64,000 bases of DNA from Clostridium saccharoperbutylacetonicum N1-4(HMT) (GCF_000340885.1 NC_020291.1:3347001-3411000), one strand, 5' to 3'. Shown: positions 29,257-38,214, counted from the first letter of the stretch. Notes: generated by a model from the letters alone, not told the origin. Translations and numbers: made by a program.

Positions 29257-29796
29257 ATGGAGCAAATAAGATATACGCAAAGGATATGCGGAGATAAAAA
29301 TAAAATTAACAACTTCTTAGAAGATAAAAGAGTAGGAGCCCTAAGCATGTGTGATGAATATGGAAATCCTTATGTGATACCTGTAAATTATATATATTTA
29401 AATGAAAAAATATATATTCATGGAATGGGAAGTGGTAAAAAGAATAGGATTATAGAAACAAAACCGTCAGTGTGCTTTACTGTTTTTGAGGAATTCGGAA
29501 CAGTCGTAGATATTGTTCCATGTAAATGTGATACATCATATTTTAGTATTGTTATTATGGGAAAAATGTTTTTGGTTAAAGATATAAATGAAAAAACTCA
29601 AGTTTTAACAAAGCTAGTTGAAAAGTTTATGCCTAATTTCTTTAAAAATCCTTTATCTAATCAATTTGTTGAAAAATATAAATCGTCTTTTGATAAAATG
29701 CCTGTTTCAGTGTATTGTCTCTCTCCAGAAATTCTTACAGCTAAAGAAAATCCAATTGATATGGAGCACATGTTTAAAAATATGAAGCAAATCTAA
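29257..29796 (+). CDS. Pyridoxamine 5'-phosphate oxidase-like flavoprotein
   Basis: The 179-residue protein belongs to the PNPOx-like split-barrel flavin-binding group (NimA-type): GALSMCDEYGNPYVIPVNYIY (in parts), IYIHGMGSGKKNRIIE, and VCFTVFEEFGTV. These bind FMN, heme or F420. It directly follows the amidotransferase after AAGAGGTGG and may be co-translated with it. The reaction is unknown. Confidence 0.75.
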   Translation: MEQIRYTQRICGDKNKINNFLEDKRVGALSMCDEYGNPYVIPVNYIYLNEKIYIHGMGSGKKNRIIETKPSVCFTVFEEFGTVVDIVPCKCDTSYFSIVIMGKMFLVKDINEKTQVLTKLVEKFMPNFFKNPLSNQFVEKYKSSFDKMPVSVYCLSPEILTAKENPIDMEHMFKNMKQI

Positions 29797-29852
29797 ATAA
29801 TATGTTGTTATATAATAGGAAAATGTATGATGAGTTAAAATTTAATAACTGA

Positions 29853-30122
29853 GGTCATAGTAAAGATCCTGATGTAAACTGTGCTTTAGAAGGTGTTGCC
29901 AGTGTTATTGCTGGAATAAAAGATAAGCATCGCAATACATTTCCTCAAGGCTGCGCAACAACAGTAGCAGCAGCTTTTGATAGTCATGAAGTGGATTTTA
30001 CTAAAAGAAAGGTTGGATATACAAGATTATTTGAATCAGATATAATTTTAGGAGCAGGAGAAAAGCTTACTAATCTTATATTGGAAGCAGATAAAACATA
30101 TAAATATAGAAAAAAGAGTTGA
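29853..30122 (+). pseudogene. Second nitrogenase component-1-like relic
   Basis: This frame reads DPDVNCALEGVASVIAGIKD, then FPQGCATTVAAAFDSHEVDF, then GYTRLFESDIILGAGEKL and a stop at 30120. QGCATTV and the FESDIILGAGEKL stretch match the cluster and FGGxxKL regions of nitrogenase-like alpha/beta chains. There is no start codon, and the rest of the gene is missing. A shifted frame (VEMLIEKGEKSIINILRR) may continue the decay. With the relic at 20417 it suggests a lost third nitrogenase-like system. Confidence 0.6.
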
Positions 30123-30234
30123 AATGTTAATAGAAAAAGGTGAAAAATCAATTATTAACATTCTTAGAAGAAGAGCACTTATAATATTTCTCGCTTAGGG
30201 GAAATATTAGGTGAGACTTAAAATAAATAATTAT

Positions 30235-30275
30235 GACAAAGAGGTCTAGTTCAATAATGAATTAGACCTCTTTTT
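30235..30275 (+). promoter_or_regulatory. ANTAR-like hexaloop overlapping a terminator before the third nifI1
   Basis: GAC-[AAAGAG]-GTC (30235-30246) has a six-base loop with A1 and G4. It overlaps the terminator stem GAGGTCTAGTTCA (30241-30253) with TGAATTAGACCTC (30258-30270), then TTTTT. The same AAAGAG loop is used at anfH. Confidence 0.6.
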
Positions 30276-30370
30276 GTTAATTATTATATTAATTTTGTTA
30301 CCAAAGTAATTTCTATAATGATGGTGGAAGTTGCTTTAGACATATATAAAATGATAAGAGTGGTTAATTT

Positions 30371-30706
30371 ATGTACATGATTTGAGCAATCATTAGACCT
30401 GAAAAGGTAAATGTGGTTCTAGCGGAACTGCTAGACGTAGGGTTTTCACAAATCACAAAAATGGATGTGTTTGGAAGAGGAAAACAAAAAGGGATAAGAG
30501 TAGGGAGTGTAGAATATGATGAGCTTCCTAAAGAGATGCTTATGATTAGAGTTAATAACGAAGATAAGGATGAAGTAATAAAAATAATAATGCAAAATTC
30601 TAGAACAGGTAGCAAAGGAACTTTTGGTGACGGTAAGATATTTGTGTTACCAATTAAAGATAGCTATAGGATAAGAGATGGTAAATCAGGTGAAGATGTT
30701 CTGTAA
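30371..30706 (+). pseudogene. Third nifI1 with in-frame TGA at codon 5
   Basis: From ATG at 30371 the frame reads M-Y-M-I-stop-A-I-I-R-P-E-K-V and continues as an intact NifI1 to 30706 (FGRGKQKGIRVG, GDGKIFVLPIKDSYRIRDG). NifI1 at 10527 has Arg at this codon (MYMIRAIIRPEK), so one base change made TGA. A restart at GTG 30413 would lose the first strand of the PII fold. The RBS is weak. It is probably a recently inactivated gene, since the rest is undamaged. Confidence 0.75.
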
Positions 30707-30781
30707 GAATATGTGATTTTCAAGTGAAAAGATGTGTGTAAAGTAAATTTAAACTAAAATATTAAAATGATATATGGTGTG

Positions 30782-30824
30782 TATAGGTGTAAGTCTTATA
30801 GGACGAGAAATAATCTTACCTATA
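30782..30824 (+). promoter_or_regulatory. Stem-loop upstream of nifB
   Basis: TATAGGT-GT-AAG (30782-30793) pairs with CTTACCTATA (30815-30824). An inner GTC-[TTATAG]-GAC lies in the loop. There is no T-run, so the function is unclear. Confidence 0.35.
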
Positions 30825-30893
30825 GGATTTACATTTTAAAATAGAAAAAAATATATAATTTAATGATAGATAACCTTGAGGAGGCAAATTATT

Positions 30894-32147
30894 ATGAATA
30901 CTTTAGAAATTACTGAATATATAAATTATAAACAAGAAAAAACTCAAAAACATCCTTGTTTTAGCTGTGATTCTGCTCATAAATATGCAAGGATGCACTT
31001 ACCAATAGCACCAAAATGCAATATCAGCTGTAATTATTGTTTAAGAAAATATGATTGTATGAATGAAAGCAGACCAGGGGTCACAACCGAGATATTGTCG
31101 CCAAAGGAAGCTTTAGCTAAGTATAAGTTTGTTAAATCTAAAATGCCGAATTTAACTGTTGTTGGTATAGCTGGTCCTGGAGATGCTTTAGCTAATTTTG
31201 AAGAAGTAAAGGAAACTTTAAGTCTAATTAAAGAATATGATAAAGACGTAACTTTTTGCTTATCAACTAATGGATTAATGTTGCCTTTTCACTGTGAAGA
31301 AATTATTGAACTTGGAGTTAGTCATATTACAATAACTATTAATGGAATTAATCCCAATATAACTGCTAAAATTTATAAGTATGTTGATTATTTAGGGGAT
31401 GTATATACTGGAGTAGCTGGAGCTCAAATACTTTTGGATAATCAATTATCTGGATTAAAATATCTAAGCGAAAGAGGGATAGTATGTAAAGTTAACATAG
31501 TTATGCTTAAAGGAATTAATGATAAACATATCGAAGAAACAGTTAAAAAAGTTAAAATGCTCGGCGCCTCAACAACTAATATAATGCAAATGATACCAGT
31601 TAAAGGAAGTGTGTTTGAAGAAATGCCCTTGGTTAGCAATAAAGAAATAATGGAGCTCAGGAATGTATGCGAGAAACATTTGCCACAAATGTATCATTGT
31701 AAACAATGTAGAGCTGATGCTATTGGAACATTGGATGATGATCAATCTTTGAAATTTGCAAATCACAACAATTCAGAAGAAAAATTAAGATTTGCAATAG
31801 CATCAAAAAGTGGTAAAATTGTGGATTTACATTTTGGACATGCTACTGAATTTTATATTTATGATTATGTAAATGATAAAGTTAAATATATTGAAAAAAG
31901 AGATGTTGATAAATATTGTAACGGTAAAGATGGTTATGAAGAAACCACAAAATTTGAAAATACTCTAGAGGTTTTATCAGATTGTAATGGCGTAATATCA
32001 TTAAGGATTGGAAGCAACCCTTCAAATAAATTTCAAAGTAAGGGTATAGAGGTTTTTATGACTTGCGATAGAATTGAAAGTGCAGTAGCAAAAGCAGCAG
32101 AATCAATTATAAATGGAATTGAAGTTGAAAATATTCTTAAAGTTTAA
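30894..32147 (+). CDS. nifB: Stand-alone nitrogenase cofactor synthase NifB with NifX-like domain
   Basis: This radical-SAM enzyme builds NifB-co, the precursor of all nitrogenase cofactors. The 417-residue chain has HPCFSCDSAHKYARMHLP, the CNISCNYC cluster motif (about residues 42-49), GPGDALANF, and a C-terminal NifX/NafY-like domain (ASKSGKIVDLHFGHATEF). It is closely similar to the NifB part of the nifN-B fusion at 15947. The ATG at 30894 is used because GAGGAGG ends 8 nt upstream. As the fused copy is tied to nifN, which FeFe-co assembly does not need, this copy may serve the anf system. Confidence 0.95.
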   Translation: MNTLEITEYINYKQEKTQKHPCFSCDSAHKYARMHLPIAPKCNISCNYCLRKYDCMNESRPGVTTEILSPKEALAKYKFVKSKMPNLTVVGIAGPGDALANFEEVKETLSLIKEYDKDVTFCLSTNGLMLPFHCEEIIELGVSHITITINGINPNITAKIYKYVDYLGDVYTGVAGAQILLDNQLSGLKYLSERGIVCKVNIVMLKGINDKHIEETVKKVKMLGASTTNIMQMIPVKGSVFEEMPLVSNKEIMELRNVCEKHLPQMYHCKQCRADAIGTLDDDQSLKFANHNNSEEKLRFAIASKSGKIVDLHFGHATEFYIYDYVNDKVKYIEKRDVDKYCNGKDGYEETTKFENTLEVLSDCNGVISLRIGSNPSNKFQSKGIEVFMTCDRIESAVAKAAESIINGIEVENILKV

Positions 32148-32317
32148 TATCAAATATAAATTATCAATGTGAAATCGTAAATTAAACATGCTATTCATAT
32201 AAAATTTATTAAATTTAGATGTACAATAGTAATTAGAACTTATATAATTAATTAAATAACTTGAAAAGTATATGAAATTATTAAAGAATATGGTAATATT
32301 ATTATAATAGAATAAAA

Positions 32318-32369
32318 GGTAAAGAAGCCTAAAAATGAACTGATTATAAGGTGATTTTTAGGTTATTTT
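32318..32369 (+). promoter_or_regulatory. First conditional terminator in the nifV leader (ANTAR-like)
   Basis: GGT-[AAAGAA]-GCC (32318-32329) has loop A1 and G4. It overlaps CCTAAAAAT (32328-32336), which pairs with ATTTTTAGG (32354-32362), then TTATTTTTA. Confidence 0.6.
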
Positions 32370-32373
32370 TATT

Positions 32374-32422
32374 GGCAAGGGAGCCTATTTAATCTAAAGA
32401 TTAGTATTAAATAGGTTTTTTC
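32374..32422 (+). promoter_or_regulatory. Second conditional terminator in the nifV leader (ANTAR-like)
   Basis: GGC-[AAGGGA]-GCC (32374-32385) has loop A1 and G4. It overlaps CCTATTTAAT (32384-32393), which pairs perfectly with ATTAAATAGG (32406-32415), followed by TTTTTT. It follows the first within 12 nt, so two attenuators guard nifV as two guard nifH. Confidence 0.65.
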
Positions 32423-32467
32423 ATTTTATTTAAGAAAATTTGAATATAAAAGGGAGTGGAATTAATT

Positions 32468-33385
32468 ATGGAAGAAAGAAAATTAGAAATTGTAGACAAA
32501 ACTTTAGTTGTGCTTGAATCAATATATGGAGATAATATCAGAAAAAAAATTCCACAGCTGCGAATTTTAATTAAGTTACTGCATGAAATTGGATGTGACT
32601 ATATAGAGATGACACCTGAATTATATAAGGCTTTGTGTCCATTTCCTGAAAGTATGTATATTAGAATTTACAACAAGTTAAGAGATGTTCAAGGAGGAAT
32701 AAATATATATGGTAACTTAAATATAGAACTTATGGACAAAGATAGCAATAACTTTAGAATTGTTGGATTAGATGATCTAATATTTTATGATTATAAAAAG
32801 ATTTTTCTAGAGATAATTAAGAAATTTGGTAATAACATTGAAATGTGTATTAAAAATGAATACAACTCAGCAATAGCTATGAGCTTGGAATGGATTCGTT
32901 CTGGAGGAAGAAAAATTACAACAACTTTTTCTGGAATAGGAGGATATGCATCTTTGGAAAGCTTATTAGGATCTCTGGAATTTTTGGAACATATGAAACA
33001 TGGTGGTAATTATGTGTTATTTCCAGAAGTACTTAAAATCTTCGAAGAAATAACTGAAAATGAAATTAAACCTAATACTCCATTTATAGGAAGAGATATT
33101 TTTAACGTAGAATCTGGCATACATGTAAATGGTATTGCAAAGAATCCAAAAACCTATGAACCTTATGATCCTAGTAAAATAGGAAGAATGAGGAAAATAA
33201 TAATTGGAAAACATTCTGGTATTAGTTCACTGGAAATGAAATTAAAAGAACTGCACATAGAGTATAAAGATAACAATTTAAGCAACATGCTGGAGAAGAT
33301 TAGAAAAATTTGTACTCAAAAAAAACGTGGACTTAATGATGAAGAATTGAAACAGTTATTTATGAGTTGCGGTAAATGTATTTAG
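32468..33385 (+). CDS. nifVω: Homocitrate synthase subunit NifV-omega
   Basis: In clostridia homocitrate synthase is split; omega is the C-terminal part. The 305-residue chain has TTTFSGIGGYASLESLLGSLEFL (in parts), PFIGRDIFNVESGIHVNGIAKNP (in parts), and IGKHSGISSLEMKLKE, all from the second half of LeuA-like enzymes. The ATG at 32468 follows AAAGGGAGTGG. Homocitrate is a ligand of FeMo-co and FeFe-co, so both nitrogenases need it. NifV-alpha follows. Confidence 0.93.
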   Translation: MEERKLEIVDKTLVVLESIYGDNIRKKIPQLRILIKLLHEIGCDYIEMTPELYKALCPFPESMYIRIYNKLRDVQGGINIYGNLNIELMDKDSNNFRIVGLDDLIFYDYKKIFLEIIKKFGNNIEMCIKNEYNSAIAMSLEWIRSGGRKITTTFSGIGGYASLESLLGSLEFLEHMKHGGNYVLFPEVLKIFEEITENEIKPNTPFIGRDIFNVESGIHVNGIAKNPKTYEPYDPSKIGRMRKIIIGKHSGISSLEMKLKELHIEYKDNNLSNMLEKIRKICTQKKRGLNDEELKQLFMSCGKCI

Positions 33386-33413
33386 TCAAGTATCATGAAA
33401 TGAGGTGAAAATA

Positions 33414-34181
33414 TTGAATTTAGAATATATAAATATTGTAGATACAACTTTAAGAGACGGTGAACAAAGTGCAGGGAAAGCCTTTTCTATAGATGAAAAG
33501 CTTGAAATAGCTAGATGTATGGATGAAAATGATATATATCAAATAGAAGCTGGAATACCAGCTATGGGGGATTTAGAAAAGGAATGTATTAAACGAATAT
33601 TGAATATCAGAAAAAAATCATTAATTTCCACATGGAATAGAATGAATATTAAAGATATATCAGATTCAATAGATTGTAAGCCTGATATAATTCATATAAG
33701 CGTTCCTACATCAGATATACAAATATTTTCAAACTTAAAGAAAGATAAGAAATGGGTTGAAGATAATCTTAGAGAATGTGTATATTTTGCAAGAAATAAG
33801 GGTTATGAGGTAACTATTGGTTTTGAAGATGCCTCAAGAGCTGAAATTAATTATCTTATTAAATTATGTCAAATCATCAAAGAATTTGGGGTCAAAAGAA
33901 TTAGATATGCTGATACTGTAGGAATATTAACACCATCACTAGTTAAACATACAGTTCCAATCCTAATTGATACAACTGGTATGGAAGTAGAAATTCATGC
34001 CCACAATGATTTTGGAATGGCAATTCCTGTTTCAATGGAAGCAGTGAAATGTGGAGCAAACTATGTGAATTGTACCTTAAATGGAATTGGAGAAAGAGCA
34101 GGTAATTGTAATTTACAGGACTTTATTAAAGCATTAGATTCATATATAGAAAGAAGTAAAAATCATAAAATTTTTCCATAA
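33414..34181 (+). CDS. nifVα: Homocitrate synthase subunit NifV-alpha
   Basis: This is the catalytic N-terminal TIM-barrel half of homocitrate synthase, condensing acetyl-CoA with 2-oxoglutarate. The 255-residue chain has DTTLRDGEQSAGKAFSIDEK (20 residues), GFEDASRAEI, RYADTVGIL, and the metal-binding HAHNDFGMA. A TTG start at 33414 is 7 nt after GAGGTG; an in-frame GTG at 33405 lies inside that RBS. It begins 28 nt after nifV-omega. Confidence 0.93.
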   Translation: MNLEYINIVDTTLRDGEQSAGKAFSIDEKLEIARCMDENDIYQIEAGIPAMGDLEKECIKRILNIRKKSLISTWNRMNIKDISDSIDCKPDIIHISVPTSDIQIFSNLKKDKKWVEDNLRECVYFARNKGYEVTIGFEDASRAEINYLIKLCQIIKEFGVKRIRYADTVGILTPSLVKHTVPILIDTTGMEVEIHAHNDFGMAIPVSMEAVKCGANYVNCTLNGIGERAGNCNLQDFIKALDSYIERSKNHKIFP

Positions 34182-34197
34182 TAAAGGAAGTTAAATT

Positions 34198-34397
34198 ATG
34201 ATTGAGAAAGAAATCATAATAATAGATAAAACATTGGTAGTACTAGAGGCATTATACAAAGATAAGCTTATTAAAAAAATACCGCTACTTAGAACTTTAA
34301 TTAGATTGTTACATGAAATTGGAAGTGATTATGGCGAGGATTAAATGATGAAGAAATTAAACAATTATTTAAAAATTGTGGAGTGCTATGTAAATAA
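34198..34397 (+). pseudogene. Decayed second nifV-omega with internal deletion
   Basis: From ATG 34198 the frame encodes MIEKEIIIIDKTLVVLEALY, then LLRTLIRLLHEIGSDYGED and a stop at 34341. It matches residues 1-45 of NifV-omega. Eight nt earlier in another frame the tail RGLNDEEIKQLFKNCGVLCK begins and ends at 34397, matching the last 19 residues of NifV-omega (GLNDEELKQLFMSCGKCI). So about 240 internal codons were deleted and both ends remain. It has its own RBS AAGGAAG. Confidence 0.85.
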
Positions 34398-34424
34398 TAA
34401 AATAAAGTGAACTTATTATAAATG

Positions 34425-34465
34425 AAGGCAAGGGATAATATTTTAATTTCCTTGCCTTTACTTAG
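34425..34465 (+). terminator. Terminator closing the anf/nifV region
   Basis: AAGGCAAGG (34425-34433) pairs with CCTTGCCTT (34450-34458), followed by TACTT. The T-run is weak. Confidence 0.6.
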
Positions 34466-34659
34466 GTTAATAGAAAAACTAATCTTGATGAAAATATTTT
34501 GAGCTGTTCCAAGTTATGATATAATTTATTTCAGAAGTGATTAAATTTAATTAATATGTTAATATTATTATAAGAACTGGTGTTTTCATAATAGAGTTTT
34601 TTGCTATTCTTAAATTATGATAAACATATGTTGCAGATTATATATTTAGGAGCAAAAGT

Positions 34660-37593
34660 ATGCTAAATGAATTAAATAGTATTTTAGATAATGTAATATA
34701 TTTAGATATAGAAACAACTGGGCTTGATGAAAAGAGTTCAGAAATCATTGAAATTGGTGCAGTTAAAATCAAAAATGGAATAATATCTACCTATGAGACT
34801 TTAATAAGACCAAGGGGAAGAGTTCCTATAAGCATTTATAAATTATGTATAGGTCTAAACGAAACAGATTTATATAATGCAAGACCTATAAGCAGTGTTA
34901 AAGAAGAAGTTATAGAATTTTTAGAAGATCTTCCTTTAATTTGCCATAACGGAGGCTTTGAAAGAAAATTCTTAGGATATCATATTCCAGAAATTAAAAA
35001 TAAAATAATGGATTCATTGGAGCTTGCTGCAATATTAGAGCCATGGCGCAAGGAATTTAATGTCGATGCTTTGTTAAAGGCAATTACTAATCTTAAAAAA
35101 AATGAAATTCATAGAGGCTTATCAGATTCAGTTGATACACTTAAAGTAGTAAATTCTCTTCTTTTGAGACAGTGGGCAAGAGAAGAAACCGGAAGAAAGA
35201 AAAATAAAACCTTATATGATAGACTGAATAGAGAATATCAATATTTGAATAAATGGATATGGACACAATATTTATTAAAACCTCCCTTTTTAACAGATGA
35301 AGATTTTCCATATGTTAATTATGAAGAAAATAAGAAAGAAGAAATTAAACTAAAAAGGCTTTCAATAGATTATTCCTTGTATGAGAATTTACTTGAAAAT
35401 GAAGAAATTTGGAATAACGGTGGAGACTTTGGTTACCAATATAGAAAGGATCAAAAAGAATTTTCAAAAAAAATAAGGGAAAACTTTGAGAAATCTGAAA
35501 GAATATTTATTGAAGCTCCAACAGGTAGTGGTAAAACTTTCGCTTATGTGTTAATCGCAGCCATTGAGACTTATATCAATAAACAGAAAAATAAAAAAGA
35601 CGATTCTAGTTTTATTATTTCAACAAATACAAAAGAATTACAAAACCAATTAATTGAAAGAGATATACCCACAATTCTTAAGAAGTTAAGATTGGATGAT
35701 AAGCTAAAATACGGTGCTATGAAAGGCAAGGGAAATTATCTTTGTGTAGATAGATTGAATAAATGTGAAGCTCTTGAATTTGATGAAAAAGGAAATCTAG
35801 CCTTATTATTTTTAAGAAGACTTTGTGAAAATGGCGAATATGGAGATATTGAAAATATAAATTATGCTTTGCAGAAACATTTTGAATTAGATAAATACTT
35901 AAATGAAGTCAATTGTGACAGTGAACAGTGTAATTTGGATAAATGCCATAAACCTTGCTTTTTAAGAAAAAGATATAATGAGCTTCCACATGAAAATATA
36001 ACGGTAATAAATCATTCGTTATTATCTTGCTGGCCATATAGTGAAAAAAAGAAAATCAATCATCTTATAATTGATGAGGGACATAATTTGATGGAGAAAT
36101 GTTATGATTTCTTTGCTGAAGAGTTTTATTCTATTCAATTTTTAGAGTTATTAGATATGATTGAAAAAGGTCATCCAAGTATTATTGCAATGCTTTTAAG
36201 TTTAAACGCAAGCTATGGTCATAGAGAAACCATAGAAAAAGATAAGCTAGTTTATCTTGTAAATGATATTGTGATAAATATAAATATTTTAATGAATGAT
36301 TTTAGAAGTATGAGATTAGTAAGTGGGGAATATAATTTTACTACTGAATTTTTTATTCCAAGAGATGATTTAAAGAATATGACTAAACCTGTTTGGAATG
36401 AAATTTCAGCTTTAAAAGAAAGCATATATCCGTTATACAAAATATTAAATGATTATGTGAGTAATATTACCTTAGATGAAGAAACCAATGGTGATAATGA
36501 TCATAAAAATCTATCAGACTATATTTCAAAGCTTAAAGCTAATTTTGATGTTTTAGATAAGTTTTTAGAAAACTCAGTGTTTTATGCTAAAGTTTTGGAG
36601 GTTGATTCTGAATACAAATCCTTTACCTTTAGAAATGTACCCTTAAATGTTGGGGAATTAGTAAATGAACACATGCTTAAAGATGTTAAAAGCACAACAT
36701 TTTTATCAGCAACGCTTAGAATAGAAAATTCCTTTAATAAGATAAAGAAGCATTTAGGGCAAGAAAAGGCAAAGGAATTTATTATTCCTCCAACCTTTAA
36801 TTTAAAAAATAGAACAAAAATTTATGCTTTAAATAATGTTGGACGATATGATGAACCAGCATATATTAAAAATATATCTAAATTTATATTTGAAACAGCT
36901 CAAAAAATTAATGGACATATTCTTGTTTTATTTAATAATAATGCTCGAAGAACAGCTGTAAATGAAGAATTGGAATTGCTTACAAGGGGAACTAAAATAG
37001 AAGTTCATATTAGCAAAAAATCAGTTTCAGCATTAAATGATTCAAATAGACAGGTTATTATTTTAGGGAGCAAAGGATTTTTTGAAGGTATAGATGTACC
37101 TGGAGATGCATTAAGTTGTGTAATGCTAGATAAAATACCTAATTATAGTCCTGAATACCCAATTTTAAGGGCAATTACTACTTATCAAAAGAAAAATTAT
37201 CAAGATGTAAATTACCCTCAAGTTTGTATTAAAGTTAAACAGATTTATGGAAGGCTCATTAGAAGTACTTTTGATTATGGATACTTTATAATATTAGACC
37301 CAGGACAAAATGCAAATACGATTCGTAATTTAGAAAGGGACCTTGGAGGACCAAGTATTGAGCATACATCAACACAAAAAGTACTTTCTGAAATGCAATT
37401 TGATTATAATAATTGGAAAAGAAGTAATATCAATAATATAATCAATAATATGAAGAAAAATAATAAAAACCTAGTTGAAGATTTTAATAATGAAGCTAAA
37501 AAGCATAAATTATTCTGGGAACTTTCGAAAGTAGAAAATGATGAATTTTACTTTGAAAATATGGACTTTAAGTTAAATGGTAAAATAAATTAA
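34660..37593 (+). CDS. dinG: DinG-family helicase with N-terminal DEDD exonuclease domain
   Basis: The 977-residue protein joins an exonuclease and a superfamily 2 iron-sulfur helicase. The DnaQ-like domain has VIYLDIETTGL (about residue 13), EIIEIGAVKI and LICHNGGFE. The helicase has APTGSGKT (about 285), FeS-type cysteines between about 363 and 436 (NYLCVDRLNKC, CNLDKCHKPC), the DEAH-box variant DEGH (about 471), and GSKGFFEGIDVPG and QIYGRLIRS near the end. It acts in DNA repair. It is a stand-alone gene between terminators. Confidence 0.9.
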   Translation: MLNELNSILDNVIYLDIETTGLDEKSSEIIEIGAVKIKNGIISTYETLIRPRGRVPISIYKLCIGLNETDLYNARPISSVKEEVIEFLEDLPLICHNGGFERKFLGYHIPEIKNKIMDSLELAAILEPWRKEFNVDALLKAITNLKKNEIHRGLSDSVDTLKVVNSLLLRQWAREETGRKKNKTLYDRLNREYQYLNKWIWTQYLLKPPFLTDEDFPYVNYEENKKEEIKLKRLSIDYSLYENLLENEEIWNNGGDFGYQYRKDQKEFSKKIRENFEKSERIFIEAPTGSGKTFAYVLIAAIETYINKQKNKKDDSSFIISTNTKELQNQLIERDIPTILKKLRLDDKLKYGAMKGKGNYLCVDRLNKCEALEFDEKGNLALLFLRRLCENGEYGDIENINYALQKHFELDKYLNEVNCDSEQCNLDKCHKPCFLRKRYNELPHENITVINHSLLSCWPYSEKKKINHLIIDEGHNLMEKCYDFFAEEFYSIQFLELLDMIEKGHPSIIAMLLSLNASYGHRETIEKDKLVYLVNDIVININILMNDFRSMRLVSGEYNFTTEFFIPRDDLKNMTKPVWNEISALKESIYPLYKILNDYVSNITLDEETNGDNDHKNLSDYISKLKANFDVLDKFLENSVFYAKVLEVDSEYKSFTFRNVPLNVGELVNEHMLKDVKSTTFLSATLRIENSFNKIKKHLGQEKAKEFIIPPTFNLKNRTKIYALNNVGRYDEPAYIKNISKFIFETAQKINGHILVLFNNNARRTAVNEELELLTRGTKIEVHISKKSVSALNDSNRQVIILGSKGFFEGIDVPGDALSCVMLDKIPNYSPEYPILRAITTYQKKNYQDVNYPQVCIKVKQIYGRLIRSTFDYGYFIILDPGQNANTIRNLERDLGGPSIEHTSTQKVLSEMQFDYNNWKRSNINNIINNMKKNNKNLVEDFNNEAKKHKLFWELSKVENDEFYFENMDFKLNGKIN

Positions 37594-37609
37594 AAATAAC
37601 TGCTTTATC

Positions 37610-37665
37610 AAGCACAATTAAAAATGCTAATTGCATAGAATTAATTGTGCTTTAAGCATTTTGCC
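37610..37665 (+). terminator. Terminator after dinG
   Basis: AAGCACAATTAA (37610-37621) pairs with TTAATTGTGCTT (37641-37652), a perfect 12-bp stem, then TAAGCATTTTG. Confidence 0.7.
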
Positions 37666-37879
37666 ATAAAATGGCATTAGCAGTATGTTCTTAGCTTAAT
37701 TTTTATAAAATATAATTTTTGAAGACCTATTCAATTTTTATGAAATAAATGGTATAATTTTATTAATAATTAGTATATTTTTAATATATATTTGTATAAT
37801 TTTAATGGGAGGAGGAGATAATAGTAAAATAAGATTAACTTTTATATGAATTTTTATAAAAAAAGGGAGTGTATTGGGT

Positions 37880-38044
37880 ATGGAAGAGAATGTAAAACAA
37901 TTATTACAAGAATATAGAAGTACGAAGGAATCATTGGAAAGTGGTCTAAAATGGTTACCTAAAAATGAATATGCTAAATCTAAGATTGAAGTTATCAATA
38001 TGGTTATAAAAGATTTAGAACAATTGGAAAAAACATTTGCTTAG
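37880..38044 (+). CDS. Small helical protein, 54 residues
   Basis: The short frame starts with ATG 37880 behind GGGAGTG and encodes MEENVKQLLQEYRSTKESLE, then WLPKNEYAKSK and VIKDLEQLEKTFA. Heptad-like Leu/Ile spacing suggests a helical hairpin. It is closed by the terminator at 38101. I do not recognise it, but the RBS, charge pattern and terminator make it likely to be real. Confidence 0.55.
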   Translation: MEENVKQLLQEYRSTKESLESGLKWLPKNEYAKSKIEVINMVIKDLEQLEKTFA

Positions 38045-38100
38045 AATTAAATAATAGTTTTGAGAGAAGTAACTTAAAAATTAAAAGTTATTAATATAAA

Positions 38101-38143
38101 AACTGCCTCGAAGTGATATGGTATCATTTTGAGGCAGTTTTCT
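38101..38143 (+). terminator. Terminator with CTGCC stem, copy 1
   Basis: AACTGCCTC (38101-38109) pairs with GAGGCAGTT (38131-38139) and TTTTC follows. The inner part AGTGATATGGTATCATT also pairs. A related terminator lies at 39571. Confidence 0.8.
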
Positions 38144-38214
38144 ATATTTAATGGAATTTAAAGGAATATCATCCTTTATGTTGAATATTGTATTTAACGG
38201 AAGGAGTGTTTTGT

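Noticed and set aside
30371..30706. Selenocysteine or other recoding of TGA in the third nifI1
   Set aside because: The residue is Arg in paralogues, PII proteins do not use selenocysteine, and no SECIS-like hairpin follows the codon.
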